From NCBI RefSeq assembly GCF_022698165.1, contig NZ_JALDAY010000005.1:682001-746000 (forward strand): 64,000 bases of DNA, in the 5' to 3' direction. The stretch comes from Streptomyces cylindrosporus. Its GTDB lineage: Bacteria > Actinomycetota > Actinomycetes > Streptomycetales > Streptomycetaceae. Both the position numbers and the translations under genes were made by a program. The notes below the pieces were generated by a model. That model ran no database searches, was not told the origin of the DNA, and saw nothing but the letters and a program-made list of their open reading frames with translations. Below are positions 19,297 to 27,935 of the stretch, in pieces. How positions within the stretch are numbered: position 1 is the first letter of the stretch; each line of letters begins with the position of its first letter.

Positions 19297-20886
19297 GTGA
19301 GCTCGAAACCTGTCGTACTCATCGCTGAAGAGCTGTCGCCCGCGACCGTGGACGCGCTCGGCCCGGACTTCGAGATCCGGCACTGCAACGGAGCGGACCG
19401 AGCCGAACTGCTCCCGGCCATCGCCGACGTCGACGCCATCCTGATCCGCTCGGCCACCAAGGTCGACGCCGAGGCGATCGCCGCCGCCAACAAGCTGAAG
19501 GTCGTCGCACGAGCCGGCGTCGGCCTGGACAACGTCGACGTCTCCGCCGCCACCAAGGCCGGCGTGATGGTCGTCAACGCCCCCACCTCGAACATCGTGA
19601 CCGCCGCCGAGCTCGCCTGCGGTCTCCTCGTCGCCACCGCCCGCCACATCCCGCAGGCCAACGCCGCGCTGAAGAACGGCGAGTGGAAGCGCAGCAAGTA
19701 CACGGGCGTCGAGCTGGCGGAGAAGACCCTCGGTGTCGTGGGCCTGGGCCGCATCGGTGCCCTCGTCGCGCAGCGCATGTCCGCCTTCGGGATGAAGGTC
19801 GTCGCCTACGACCCCTACATCCAGCCCGCGCGCGCCGCGCAGATGGGCGTCAAGGTGCTGTCGCTGGACGAGCTGCTCGAGGTCTCCGACTTCATCACCG
19901 TCCACCTCCCCAAGACCCCCGAGACCATCGGCCTCATCGGCGACGAGGCGCTGCGCAAGGTCAAGCCGAGCGTGCGCATCGTCAACGCCGCGCGCGGCGG
20001 GATCGTCGACGAGGAGGCGCTGTACTCCGCCCTCAAGGAGGGCCGGGTCGCCGGCGCCGGTCTCGACGTGTACGCGAAGGAGCCCTGCACGGACTCCCCG
20101 CTGTTCGAGTTCGACCAGGTCGTCGCCACGCCGCACCTCGGCGCCTCGACGGACGAGGCCCAGGAGAAGGCCGGCATCGCCGTCGCCCGCTCGGTGCGCC
20201 TCGCCCTCGCCGGTGAGCTCGTGCCCGACGCGGTGAACGTCCAGGGCGGCGTCATCGCCGAGGACGTCAAGCCGGGCCTGCCGCTCGCCGAGCGCCTCGG
20301 CCGGATCTTCACCGCGCTCGCGGGCGAGGTCGCGGTCCGCCTCGACGTCGAGGTGTACGGCGAGATCACCCAGCACGACGTGAAGGTGCTGGAGCTGTCC
20401 GCCCTCAAGGGTGTCTTCGAGGACGTCGTCGACGAGACGGTGTCGTACGTCAACGCCCCGCTGTTCGCGCAGGAGCGCGGCGTCGAGGTCCGGCTGACGA
20501 CCAGCTCCGAGGCGACCGATCACCGCAACGTCGTCACCGTGCGCGGCACGCTCGGCAGCGGCGAGGAGGTGTCGGTCTCCGGCACGCTGGCCGGTCCGAA
20601 GCACCTGCAGAAGATCGTCGCGGTCGGTGAGTACGACGTCGACCTCGCGCTCGCCGACCACATGGTGGTGCTGCGGTACGAGGACCGTCCGGGCGTCGTC
20701 GGCACGGTGGGCCGCATCTTCGGCGAGGCGGGCATCAACATCGCCGGCATGCAGGTCTCGCGGGCCGTGGCGGGTGGCGAGGCGCTGGCCGTGCTGACCG
20801 TCGACGACACGGTGCCCTCCGGGGTGCTGGCCGAGGTCGAGGCGGAGATCGGGGCGACGTTCGCCCGGTCGGTGAACCTGGTCTGA
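19297..20886 (+). CDS. serA: D-3-phosphoglycerate dehydrogenase (extended type)
   Basis: A 529-residue enzyme that commits 3-phosphoglycerate to serine synthesis using NAD. The catalytic half has GLGRIGALVAQRM (about 145-157), Arg in NAARGGIVDEEA, Glu in YAKEPCTDSP and His in TPHLGASTDEAQ. The C-terminal half adds the intervening ASB domain and an ACT domain (MVVLRYEDRPGVVGTVGRIF), the long form in which serine inhibits, as in mycobacteria. GTG 19297 is chosen over upstream codons because GAGG lies 6 nt before it. Upstream 19086-19296 holds TACACT at 19152-19157, a possible -10, without a good -35. Confidence 0.96.
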   Translation: MSSKPVVLIAEELSPATVDALGPDFEIRHCNGADRAELLPAIADVDAILIRSATKVDAEAIAAANKLKVVARAGVGLDNVDVSAATKAGVMVVNAPTSNIVTAAELACGLLVATARHIPQANAALKNGEWKRSKYTGVELAEKTLGVVGLGRIGALVAQRMSAFGMKVVAYDPYIQPARAAQMGVKVLSLDELLEVSDFITVHLPKTPETIGLIGDEALRKVKPSVRIVNAARGGIVDEEALYSALKEGRVAGAGLDVYAKEPCTDSPLFEFDQVVATPHLGASTDEAQEKAGIAVARSVRLALAGELVPDAVNVQGGVIAEDVKPGLPLAERLGRIFTALAGEVAVRLDVEVYGEITQHDVKVLELSALKGVFEDVVDETVSYVNAPLFAQERGVEVRLTTSSEATDHRNVVTVRGTLGSGEEVSVSGTLAGPKHLQKIVAVGEYDVDLALADHMVVLRYEDRPGVVGTVGRIFGEAGINIAGMQVSRAVAGGEALAVLTVDDTVPSGVLAEVEAEIGATFARSVNLV

Positions 20887-20897
20887 GCTGACATGTG

Positions 20898-20940
20898 AAC
20901 GCCGGTCGGGCTGAGGAGGTGTCTCAGCCCGGCCGGCGTT
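20898..20940. terminator. bidirectional terminator between serA and the MFS gene
   Basis: An 18-bp stem: 20898-20915 pairs with 20923-20940, with one G-T pair and a 7-nt loop. It lies between the convergent serA (ends 20886) and the MFS transporter (ends 20972), so it can end both transcripts. Confidence 0.85.
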
Positions 20941-20971
20941 CGTGGTTTTCTGATGCAGCGTCAGTAATATG

Positions 20972-22516
20972 TCACATTCCACTGGGCTTGTCGGTGTCGA
21001 CGTGGATCCCGCGCAACGCCCTCCCCGCAACCACGGCCGCCCCCGCCAGAATTACCGCCCCCGCGATCGCCGCCCCCTGCATACCGCTGGTGAACGCCTC
21101 CCGAGCCGCCACCGCCAGAGCGTCTCCCGTGCGCCCCGGCAGCTGCCTCGCCACCGCCAGCGCCCCGCCCAGCGTCTCGTGGGCCGGTGCCGGGGCCGTG
21201 CCCGGGATCTCGTGCCGGTAGATCGCCGTGCCGATGGAGCCGAGCACCGCCATCCCCAGTGCGCCGCCGAACTCCGAGCCCGTCTCCATCAGTGAGGACG
21301 CCGAGCCCGCCCGTTCCACCGGCGCGCTGCTCATCGCGAGGTCGGTGATCTGGGAGATGACCATCACGATGCCGGAGGCGAGGACGCCGCACGCGGCCAG
21401 CACCAGCCAGAGGGAGTCCGTGCCGGCGAAGGCGAGCATCGCGTAGCCCGCCGCGGCGGTCGCGAAGCCCGCGGTGACGACGTAGGCGCGGTCGACGCCC
21501 TTCTGTACCAGGGCCGTCGCCAGCGGGGCCGCCATGCCGATCGGCACCGAGGGGAGCAGCGCCCACAGGGCCGCCTCCATCGCGCTCTTGTCGAGCACCG
21601 ACTGCAGGTACTGCGTGGTGAAGAACGCCGAGCCCATCATGCCGAACGTGGCGACCAGGTTGAGCGCGACCGAGGGGGCGAAGCCGCGGCCGCGGAACAG
21701 GGCCGGGGAGATCATCGGGGAGGCCGCGGTGCGCTGGCGGTGGACGAAGGCCGCGGCGAAGAGCAGACCGACGGTGACCGAGACGACGTACTGCGGGTGC
21801 CAGCCCTCGGAGGGGATCTCCTTCAGGCCGTAGATGACCGGGAGCACGGCGGCCATCGACAGCGGGACGCTCGGCCAGTCGAAGCGGCCGGGGTTCGGGT
21901 CCTTCGACTCCGGGAGCAGGAACGGGCCGAGGACCAGCAGCAGGGCCATCGCCGGCAGGTTGACCAGGAAGACCGAGCCCCACCAGAAGTACTGGACCAG
22001 GACGCCGCTCATCACCGAGCCGAGCGCGACGCCCGCCGTCATCACGCCGGACCACAGGCCGATCGCCTTCGCGCGCTGGCCGGGGTCGGTGAACATCGTG
22101 CGGATCAGCGCCATCGTCGACGGCATCAGGGTCGCGCCGCCGATGCCGAGGATCGCGCGGGCCGCGATCAGGGTCTCGGCGCTGTTCGCGTAGGCCGCGG
22201 TCAGGGAGGCGGCGCCGAAGGCCGCCGCGCCGATCAGGAGCAGCTTGCGGCGGCCTATGCGGTCGCCCAGGGAGCCCATGGTCATCAGCAGGCCGGCCAG
22301 GACGAAGGCGTAGATGTCGAAGATCCACAGCTGCTGGGTGCCGGTCGGCTCCAGGTCCGCGCTGATCGCGGGGATCGCGAAGTAGAGGACCGAGACGTCC
22401 ATCGAGACCAGCAGCAGCGGGAGCATCAGCACGCCCAGTGCGGTCCATTCGCGGCGGCCGGCGAGTGCGCCGGCCGGGGTTGCGGTGGTGCTCGTCGAGC
22501 CCGTCGAGTTCGTCAT
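20972..22516 (-). CDS. MFS drug exporter, DHA2 (14-span) family
   Basis: A 514-residue membrane exporter with about 14 hydrophobic spans. The motif WIFDIYAFVLAGLLMTMGSL with GDRIGRRK (motif A, about 83-90) and ARAILGIGGATLMPSTMAL (motif C-like region) place it in the EmrB/QacA DHA2 group, which pumps drugs or dyes by proton antiport. ATG at 22516. On this strand TAGACA, 17 nt, TACAGT and then 7 nt to the ATG form a good promoter for a leaderless mRNA. The divergent TetR gene 97 bp away is the likely regulator. Confidence 0.9.
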   Translation of the reverse strand: MTNSTGSTSTTATPAGALAGRREWTALGVLMLPLLLVSMDVSVLYFAIPAISADLEPTGTQQLWIFDIYAFVLAGLLMTMGSLGDRIGRRKLLLIGAAAFGAASLTAAYANSAETLIAARAILGIGGATLMPSTMALIRTMFTDPGQRAKAIGLWSGVMTAGVALGSVMSGVLVQYFWWGSVFLVNLPAMALLLVLGPFLLPESKDPNPGRFDWPSVPLSMAAVLPVIYGLKEIPSEGWHPQYVVSVTVGLLFAAAFVHRQRTAASPMISPALFRGRGFAPSVALNLVATFGMMGSAFFTTQYLQSVLDKSAMEAALWALLPSVPIGMAAPLATALVQKGVDRAYVVTAGFATAAAGYAMLAFAGTDSLWLVLAACGVLASGIVMVISQITDLAMSSAPVERAGSASSLMETGSEFGGALGMAVLGSIGTAIYRHEIPGTAPAPAHETLGGALAVARQLPGRTGDALAVAAREAFTSGMQGAAIAGAVILAGAAVVAGRALRGIHVDTDKPSGM

Positions 22517-22613
22517 GGCAGTGACTGTACGGGCGTCTTAAACGCTTGTCTAGAACGATTGTATAAGTCATGCGTATAGGACGACTGTATGGATCCGGAG
22601 TAGGGTGTCCGGC
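22517..22613. promoter_or_regulatory. divergent MFS/tetR promoters with repeated motif
   Basis: For the MFS gene (minus strand): -35 TAGACA, 17-nt spacer, -10 TACAGT (22524-22529), 7 nt to ATG. For tetR (plus): -35-like TAGGAC (22577-22582), 18-nt spacer, -10 TAGGGT (22601-22606), 7 nt to ATG 22614. A motif ACGNNTGTNT occurs three times on the plus strand: 22542-22551, 22555-22564, 22581-22590. The first two overlap the MFS -35 region, so they are candidate repressor sites. Confidence 0.6.
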
Positions 22614-23201
22614 ATGGGACATCGCGAGGATCTGCTCGAGGGCGCGAAGCGCTGCCTGCTGGAGAAGGGGTTCGTGCGCACCACCGCGCGCGACATCGTC
22701 AAGGAGTCGGGGACGAACCTGGCGTCCATCGGCTACCACTACGGGTCGAAGGACGCGCTGCTGGTGCAGGCCTACGTCTCGTTGATCGAGGGGCTCGGCG
22801 ACAGTTTCGACCCCGGCTGGGGTGCGGGTGACGTGAGCGCGCCCGCCGGGTCGCTGGAGCGTTTCCAGGAGGTGTGGGCAAGCATCATCCGCTCGCTGCC
22901 CGAGTCCCGGGCCGTCTGGATGCTGAGCCTGGAGATCATCGTCAACGGGGAGCGCCTCCAGGAGGTGCGCAAGCTGCTGGCCGAGGCGCAGGAGCAGGGC
23001 CGCTCGGGGATCGTGCCCATGTTCAACGGCGTCCCGGAGGACGAACTGGACAAGGAGACGGTCGACACCGAAGGCCGCTTCTACCAGACCCTCCTCAACG
23101 GCCTCATGGTGCAGTGGCTCTTCGACCCGGACTCGGCGACGACCGCCGAACAGCTCACCGAGGGCCTGCGCCGGGTGATCGGGGGAGTCGGGGAGAGCTG
23201 A
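22614..23201 (+). CDS. TetR family regulator
   Basis: A 195-residue repressor. The N-terminal helix-turn-helix is clear: GAKRCLLEKGFVRTTARDIV then SGTNLASIGYHYGSKDALLV (about residues 8-50). The C-terminal ligand domain is less conserved. It probably represses the divergent DHA2 exporter and is released by the exporter's substrate. ATG 22614 is preferred (TAGGGT 7 nt upstream, leaderless); GTG 22605 with GGAG 4 nt upstream would add three residues. Its 3' end overlaps the convergent second MFS gene by 47 nt. Confidence 0.9.
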   Translation: MGHREDLLEGAKRCLLEKGFVRTTARDIVKESGTNLASIGYHYGSKDALLVQAYVSLIEGLGDSFDPGWGAGDVSAPAGSLERFQEVWASIIRSLPESRAVWMLSLEIIVNGERLQEVRKLLAEAQEQGRSGIVPMFNGVPEDELDKETVDTEGRFYQTLLNGLMVQWLFDPDSATTAEQLTEGLRRVIGGVGES

Positions 23202-24465
23202 TGTGGTGGCGATCGCGCAGGACCGGTGCGAGCGCGCCCAGCATCAGCAGCGCCGTCGCCGCGAAGGCCCACGGGTAGCCGGTCAGGGCGGCCAGCACGC
23301 CGAAGCCCGCGGCGCCGACGCCCATGCCGCCGTCGTACGCGAGGTTCCAGAGCGCGCTGACCGTGCCGTACGAGGAGGCGGAGACCCGGGCGTACATCAG
23401 GGTCAGCGTGGCGTTCTGGGTGATGCCGAAGCCCGTGCCGAACAGGGCGGTGCCCGCGAGGACGGCGAGCGGGCTGCCGGTCGCCGCGGTGAGCAGCACG
23501 CCCACGGCCGACAGGAGCAGGCCGGGCAGTACGAGCCGGGCGCTGCCGTGCCGGTCGCCGTGGCGGCCGGCCAGCCAGCGGGACACGGTCGAGGCCGCGG
23601 GCTGCACGAACAGGGCCACCGCGACCACGCCGGAGGAGGCCGCGGGCACGGCCAGCGGGAGGAAGGTCACCAGGATGCCGGTGGCTGTCGCGGTGGCGGC
23701 GAACACGAGGACGAGCCGCAGGAGGGGGCCGGTGCGGAGGCCGCGGAGGACACCGAGGGGAGGCTGTGAGTCTTGCGGTGCTTCTGTCTCCGTCGGCCGC
23801 CTGCCGCTGTTCGACTGCCCGCTGCCACTGGATCGCCTGCTGTTGTCCGGCCGCCTGCTCTTGGCCGACTGTCCGCCGCTGCCCGGCAGCCCCAGCACCG
23901 GCACGATCGCCGCCAGAGACACGGCGCCGCCGATCACCGCGACCGGCCCGTAGCCCGTGCGGCCGGCCAGCCACATGCCCAGCGGCAGGGTGATCAGCGA
24001 CGGTACGCCGGAGACCACGCCCACCAACGCCAGCCCCTCGCCCCGCCGTTCGGCCGGGATCAGCATCGCGGTCAGGGCGCCGCCCGCGACGATGGTGAGC
24101 GCGAAGCCCAGGCCCCGTACCAGGCACACCGCGACGATCCAGGCGGTGTTCCCGGAGACGGTCAGCACCAGGGCCGGGGCGCCGAGCAGGAACAGGCCCG
24201 CCATCAGCGTCGCCCGGTAGCCGTGGCGGGCGACGAGGCGCGGAGTGGCGAGTTCGCCGAGGACGGTGGCGAGCATCAGGGAACCGGTGGCGAGGCCCGC
24301 CGCGCTGCCGCCGCCCGTCTCGGCGGCGTAGGCGGGCACCACGGACAGCAGCAGGAAGAAGCTCGCGCTCGCGCCGATCATGCTCACGAAGCGGAGCAGC
24401 AGGGGGCGGGACAGCAGGGGCGGTCGGGGCGTCGTCCGGGCCGGGGTGTCCGTCGTGGTCGTCAT
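23155..24465 (-). CDS. MFS transporter (12-span)
   Basis: A 436-residue transporter with about 12 hydrophobic segments in two halves. They are separated by an unusually long Ser/Gln/Arg-rich cytoplasmic loop (about residues 198-235, GQSAKSRRPDNSRRSSGSG). Typical features are ATPRLVARHGYRATLMAGL (motif A-like), VCLVRGLGFALTIVAGGAL, and FGTGFGITQNATLTLMYARV in the second half. Substrate unknown. ATG 24465 fits a leaderless mRNA (TAGCGT then 7 nt); a longer frame upstream lacks a promoter. It is divergent from the MocR regulator across 47 bp. Confidence 0.87.
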   Translation of the reverse strand: MTTTTDTPARTTPRPPLLSRPLLLRFVSMIGASASFFLLLSVVPAYAAETGGGSAAGLATGSLMLATVLGELATPRLVARHGYRATLMAGLFLLGAPALVLTVSGNTAWIVAVCLVRGLGFALTIVAGGALTAMLIPAERRGEGLALVGVVSGVPSLITLPLGMWLAGRTGYGPVAVIGGAVSLAAIVPVLGLPGSGGQSAKSRRPDNSRRSSGSGQSNSGRRPTETEAPQDSQPPLGVLRGLRTGPLLRLVLVFAATATATGILVTFLPLAVPAASSGVVAVALFVQPAASTVSRWLAGRHGDRHGSARLVLPGLLLSAVGVLLTAATGSPLAVLAGTALFGTGFGITQNATLTLMYARVSASSYGTVSALWNLAYDGGMGVGAAGFGVLAALTGYPWAFAATALLMLGALAPVLRDRHHISSPRLPRSPGAGPR

Positions 24466-24512
24466 ACGGGCGACGCTAGACACCGACCGGCCCTCCGCTA
24501 AGCTCCAATTCC
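24466..24512. promoter_or_regulatory. overlapping divergent promoters, MFS / mocR
   Basis: Plus strand: TAGACA (24477-24482), 16-nt spacer, TAAGCT (24499-24504), 8 nt to ATG 24513. Minus strand: -10 TAGCGT (24473-24478), 7 nt to ATG 24465. The -35 of the regulator overlaps the -10 of the transporter, so one bound regulator could affect both. Confidence 0.55.
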
Positions 24513-25925
24513 ATGCCAGTGCAGTGGGCCGGTTTGTCACCCGAGCTGCTCCTGACGGTCGACCGGGACAGCGGCGACCGCCTGTGCGCCCAGCTGGAAC
24601 GGCAGCTGCGCGACGCGATCCGCACCGGCCGGCTCCAGGCCGGCGAACGCCTTCCCTCCTCCCGTGAGCTCGCCCGCGTCCTCGGCCTGTCCCGCGGTCT
24701 CGTCCAGGACTGCTACGCCCAGCTCCAGGCCGAGGGCTATCTCGTCACCCGGGTCGGCTCGGCCACCCGCGTGGCCGAGTGCGCCCAGGTGCCGGAGTCC
24801 CCGGCGCCGCCCCCGCCCGACCCCCGCTCCCGCCTGATCGCGGACTTCCGGCACGGCGTCCCGGACCTGACCTCCTTCCCGCTGAACGACTGGCTGTGGG
24901 CGACCAGGGAAGCGGCCCGGACCATGCCGACGTCCGAACTCGACTACGGGGATCCGCGCGGGAGTTCGGCGCTGCGGGAGGTGGTGGCCGGGTATCTGCG
25001 CCGGGTGCGCGGGGCCGCCGCCGATCCCGCCCGGACGGTGGTCTGCTCCGGGTACGCGCAGGGACTGCAGCTGGCGCTGCGGTCGTTGGCGCGGGTCGGG
25101 GTGCGGGTGGTGGCGTACGAGGATCCGGGCGGGCCGGACACGGCGACGGCGGCCGCGGAGGCGGCGGGGCTGACGGCCGTGCCGGTGCCGGTCGACGAAC
25201 TCGGCGTCGATGTACGGGCGTTGGACGCCACCGGCGCCCGCGCCGTGATCGTCTCGCCGGCCCACCAGTGGCCGACGGGAGTCGTACTGGCGCCGGACCG
25301 CCGGCACGCGCTGATCGACTGGGCCGGGCGCCGGGACGCGTACGTCATCGAGGACGACTACGACGCGGAGTTCCGCTACGACCGCGAACCGGTCGGCACG
25401 CTCCAGGGCCTGGCCGCGGACCGGGTCATCTCCATCGGCACCGTCAGCAAGTCCCTCGCCCCCGCCCTGCGCCTGGGCTGGCTCCTGTGCCCGCCGGCGC
25501 TGGCCACCCCCCTCACCGACCTCAAACGCATCGCCGACCGCGGCTCGCCCACCCTCGACCAGCTGGCCCTCGCCCGCCTGATCGAGTCCGGCCGCTACGA
25601 CCGCCATCTGCGCCACATGCGGACCGTCTACGCCACCCGCCGCACGGCCCTGCTCGCCGCTCTCGCCCAACACGCCCCGCCGGTACGCCTGTCGGGCCTG
25701 GCGGCAGGCTTCCACGCGGTGGCCCACCTCCCGCACGACACGGACGAACAGACGGTCGTACGCCAGTCACGCACCCGAGGAGTAGCCCTGTACGGCATGA
25801 GCACGTGCCGCACCTCGGGATCACCGCACCCACCCCAACTCGTCCTGGGCTTCGGCAATGTGACGGAACGTGCGATCGGGGAGGGAATCGCGGCCGTGGC
25901 GGATCTCCTGTGCGGTGAGGGCTAG
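24513..25925 (+). CDS. MocR/PdxR-like GntR-aminotransferase regulator
   Basis: A 470-residue fusion of a GntR winged helix (about 15-80; RLQAGERLPSSRELARVLGL and SRGLVQDCYAQLQAEGYLV) with a class I aminotransferase fold. The PLP lysine is in SIGTVSKSLAPALRLGW (about residue 312), and DDYDAEFRYD carries the cofactor Asp/Tyr region. MocR proteins are transcription factors that sense PLP or PLP-amino acid adducts rather than working enzymes. The divergent MFS gene is the most likely target; no vitamin B6 genes are nearby. Confidence 0.9.
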   Translation: MPVQWAGLSPELLLTVDRDSGDRLCAQLERQLRDAIRTGRLQAGERLPSSRELARVLGLSRGLVQDCYAQLQAEGYLVTRVGSATRVAECAQVPESPAPPPPDPRSRLIADFRHGVPDLTSFPLNDWLWATREAARTMPTSELDYGDPRGSSALREVVAGYLRRVRGAAADPARTVVCSGYAQGLQLALRSLARVGVRVVAYEDPGGPDTATAAAEAAGLTAVPVPVDELGVDVRALDATGARAVIVSPAHQWPTGVVLAPDRRHALIDWAGRRDAYVIEDDYDAEFRYDREPVGTLQGLAADRVISIGTVSKSLAPALRLGWLLCPPALATPLTDLKRIADRGSPTLDQLALARLIESGRYDRHLRHMRTVYATRRTALLAALAQHAPPVRLSGLAAGFHAVAHLPHDTDEQTVVRQSRTRGVALYGMSTCRTSGSPHPPQLVLGFGNVTERAIGEGIAAVADLLCGEG

Positions 25926-26572
25926 CCGGCTGCCCGGACAAGGTGCAGGGCGAAGGCGGTGTCGACGGCGATCCACGTGGGCCGGTACGCGGCTTCGGCC
26001 CACGGCCGCCCACCGGACACCCACACACTCCGCACCCCGACACCGACCGCACCCTGGATATCGGCATGCGCGGAGTCACCGACCACCCAGGCACCTTCGA
26101 GGCCGACCCCCACGGCCGCGGCAGCCGCCGCGAAGATCTCCGGCGCGGGCTTCTTGCACCCGACCGCCTCGGACACCACCCACCCGTCCACGAGCCGGTC
26201 GAGGCCGGTGCGGCGGATCTTCGTCTCCTGCTGGACGACCCGGCCGTTGGTGACGATCACGCAGGTCCAGCCGTCCGCACGGGCCCGGACGAGGGCGTGG
26301 CGCGTGGGATCGGGCAGGGTGACGTGCTCGGCGGCGCCGCGGTCGAGGAAGGTGCGGACGGCGGGCTCGGGGACCGTGGTGCCGTAACGCCGGCTCATGG
26401 CCCGGGCGACTTCCCGTCGTGGCGTGTAGCCGCTCGCGTCGAGGGTCCTGAGCCACGCGAGGTCGTCGGAGGGCAGTGCGTGGTCCGTCAGGAAGGTCGC
26501 CGCCGCCTGGCTGAAGGCCGCGTCCCTGTCGACGAGGGTGTTGTCGAGGTCGATCATCAGCAGCGCGCCCAC
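25922..26572 (-). CDS. HAD superfamily hydrolase (phosphatase-like)
   Basis: A 216-residue haloacid dehalogenase-fold hydrolase. Motif I IDLDNTLVDRD (about 7-17), motif II VIVTNGR, motif III Lys in CKKPAPEIF and motif IV VVGDSAHADI are all present; the cap is helical (C1). Members are mostly small-molecule phosphatases; the substrate is not predictable. GTG 26572 begins 2 nt after the stop of the PucR gene, so the two are an operon; ATG 26557 is an alternative start. Its end overlaps the convergent MocR gene by 4 nt. Confidence 0.88.
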   Translation of the reverse strand: MGALLMIDLDNTLVDRDAAFSQAAATFLTDHALPSDDLAWLRTLDASGYTPRREVARAMSRRYGTTVPEPAVRTFLDRGAAEHVTLPDPTRHALVRARADGWTCVIVTNGRVVQQETKIRRTGLDRLVDGWVVSEAVGCKKPAPEIFAAAAAAVGVGLEGAWVVGDSAHADIQGAVGVGVRSVWVSGGRPWAEAAYRPTWIAVDTAFALHLVRAAG

Positions 26573-26574
26573 GG

Positions 26575-27789
26575 CTACAGCCGAGCCCCCTTCAGCGCCA
26601 TGTGGAGCAGGAGGCGGTCCTCGCCGTCCGTCAGGTCGAGGCCTGTCAGTTGTTCGACTCTGGAGAGGCGGTAGTAGAGGGTCTGGCGGTGGATGCCGAG
26701 TTCGGCGGCGGTGCGGGCGGCCTGGCCGGCGCAGTCCAGGTAGGTCTCGGCCGTGCGGGCGAGTTCGTGGTGGGTGGGGGAGAGGAGGGGCCCTGCGGCG
26801 GGGTCGTGCGCCGCGTTCGGGGGGAGGGATGTGAGGAGGCGGTAGGGGCCGATTCCCGACCATTCCGCCACCGGGCCGAAGCGTGGCTCCGCGAGCGCCG
26901 CCCGGGCTGCCGCCGACGCCTCCCGCCAGGCCGTACCCAGGTCGGCGAGGCCCCTGCGCGCGGCGGCGATTCCGGCGGCGGTTGTGCTGCCCTTGTCCCG
27001 GGCGGGACTTCCGCCCAGCGACCGGCCCCGCTCCACCAGCCGTCCCGCCGCAGTCGTCGCCGGCGTGAGGACGTCCGGCGTGCGCAGGCGGATCAGCAGT
27101 GCCAGGGAGTGTGCGGCCGGGCCCCACGGGACCGTGCACAGGGCCGTCGCGCCCTGCACGGTGCGGACCGAGGGGGCGTCGTCGGGGTCGGCCGAGGGCC
27201 AGGGGGCCACGCAGACCACCGTGTGGGGGCCGTCGGCCCGGGTGCCCAGGGCCGTGCGGAGGTCCGCGATCGCCATGTCGCGTTGCCAGTCGCGGTCGGC
27301 GACCAGCACCGCCCGCAGTTCCCGGCTCAGGTCCGCCCCGTGCTGGGCCTCGTCCGCGAGCAGCGCGCCGATCCGGGACGTCACCTCCATCGCCGCCGTC
27401 AGCTGCGCGTCCGTCGGACCGGGGTCGTAGTCCAGCAGCCAGACGTAACCGAGGACGACACCCCGATGGCGTACCGGAAGGCAGATCCGGCCCCGGTACA
27501 CCCCGGCCTCCGGGGTCGGCGGGATGCGGACCGGACCCGTCGCCCTGGTGATGCCGAAGCCCTCGAACCAGGAACGGACCGCGGCCGTGGAACGCCGGGT
27601 CAGGATCGAGCGGGTGCGGACCGGGTCCAGGGCCGATGCGTCCAGGTCGCCCTCACTGTCGTACACCCCGAAGGCGATCAGCTCGAAGTCGCGGTTCTCC
27701 AGGGTCGCCGGGGCGCCGAGGAGCTCGGAGATCTCGTCGACGAGTTCCTGGTAGTCGCCCATGAATGATGCAGCCTCGGACGTCGTCAC
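26575..27789 (-). CDS. PucR family regulator, probably of proline catabolism
   Basis: About 404 residues. The C-terminus carries the PucR HTH_30 signature (AETYLDCAGQAARTAAELGI, HRQTLYYRLSRVEQLTGLDL), with a GGDEF-like/CdaR-type region before it. It is divergent from the proline dehydrogenase gene, and this pairing with a PucR regulator is usual in actinobacteria, where it activates proline degradation. GTG 27789 is chosen (GGGAG 9 nt upstream); ATG 27807 (GAAGGGG upstream) or ATG 27828 would lengthen it by 6 or 13 residues. Confidence 0.87.
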   Translation of the reverse strand: MTTSEAASFMGDYQELVDEISELLGAPATLENRDFELIAFGVYDSEGDLDASALDPVRTRSILTRRSTAAVRSWFEGFGITRATGPVRIPPTPEAGVYRGRICLPVRHRGVVLGYVWLLDYDPGPTDAQLTAAMEVTSRIGALLADEAQHGADLSRELRAVLVADRDWQRDMAIADLRTALGTRADGPHTVVCVAPWPSADPDDAPSVRTVQGATALCTVPWGPAAHSLALLIRLRTPDVLTPATTAAGRLVERGRSLGGSPARDKGSTTAAGIAAARRGLADLGTAWREASAAARAALAEPRFGPVAEWSGIGPYRLLTSLPPNAAHDPAAGPLLSPTHHELARTAETYLDCAGQAARTAAELGIHRQTLYYRLSRVEQLTGLDLTDGEDRLLLHMALKGARL

Positions 27790-27935
27790 GGTCCCATTCT
27801 CCCGCATCCCACCGGCCCCTTCATACATCTGTCTGAGATCTGCGGCACGGATGCGTGACAGCTGTCGATGGCCGACGATCGGAGGGATCCTTAGGTTTCA
27901 CGGTGGTTCTATCTGCTGGTTTGTGGAGGTGCCCC

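Noticed and set aside
24513..25925. Aminotransferase with metabolic function
   Set aside because: The N-terminal GntR winged helix and divergent transporter indicate a MocR-type regulator.
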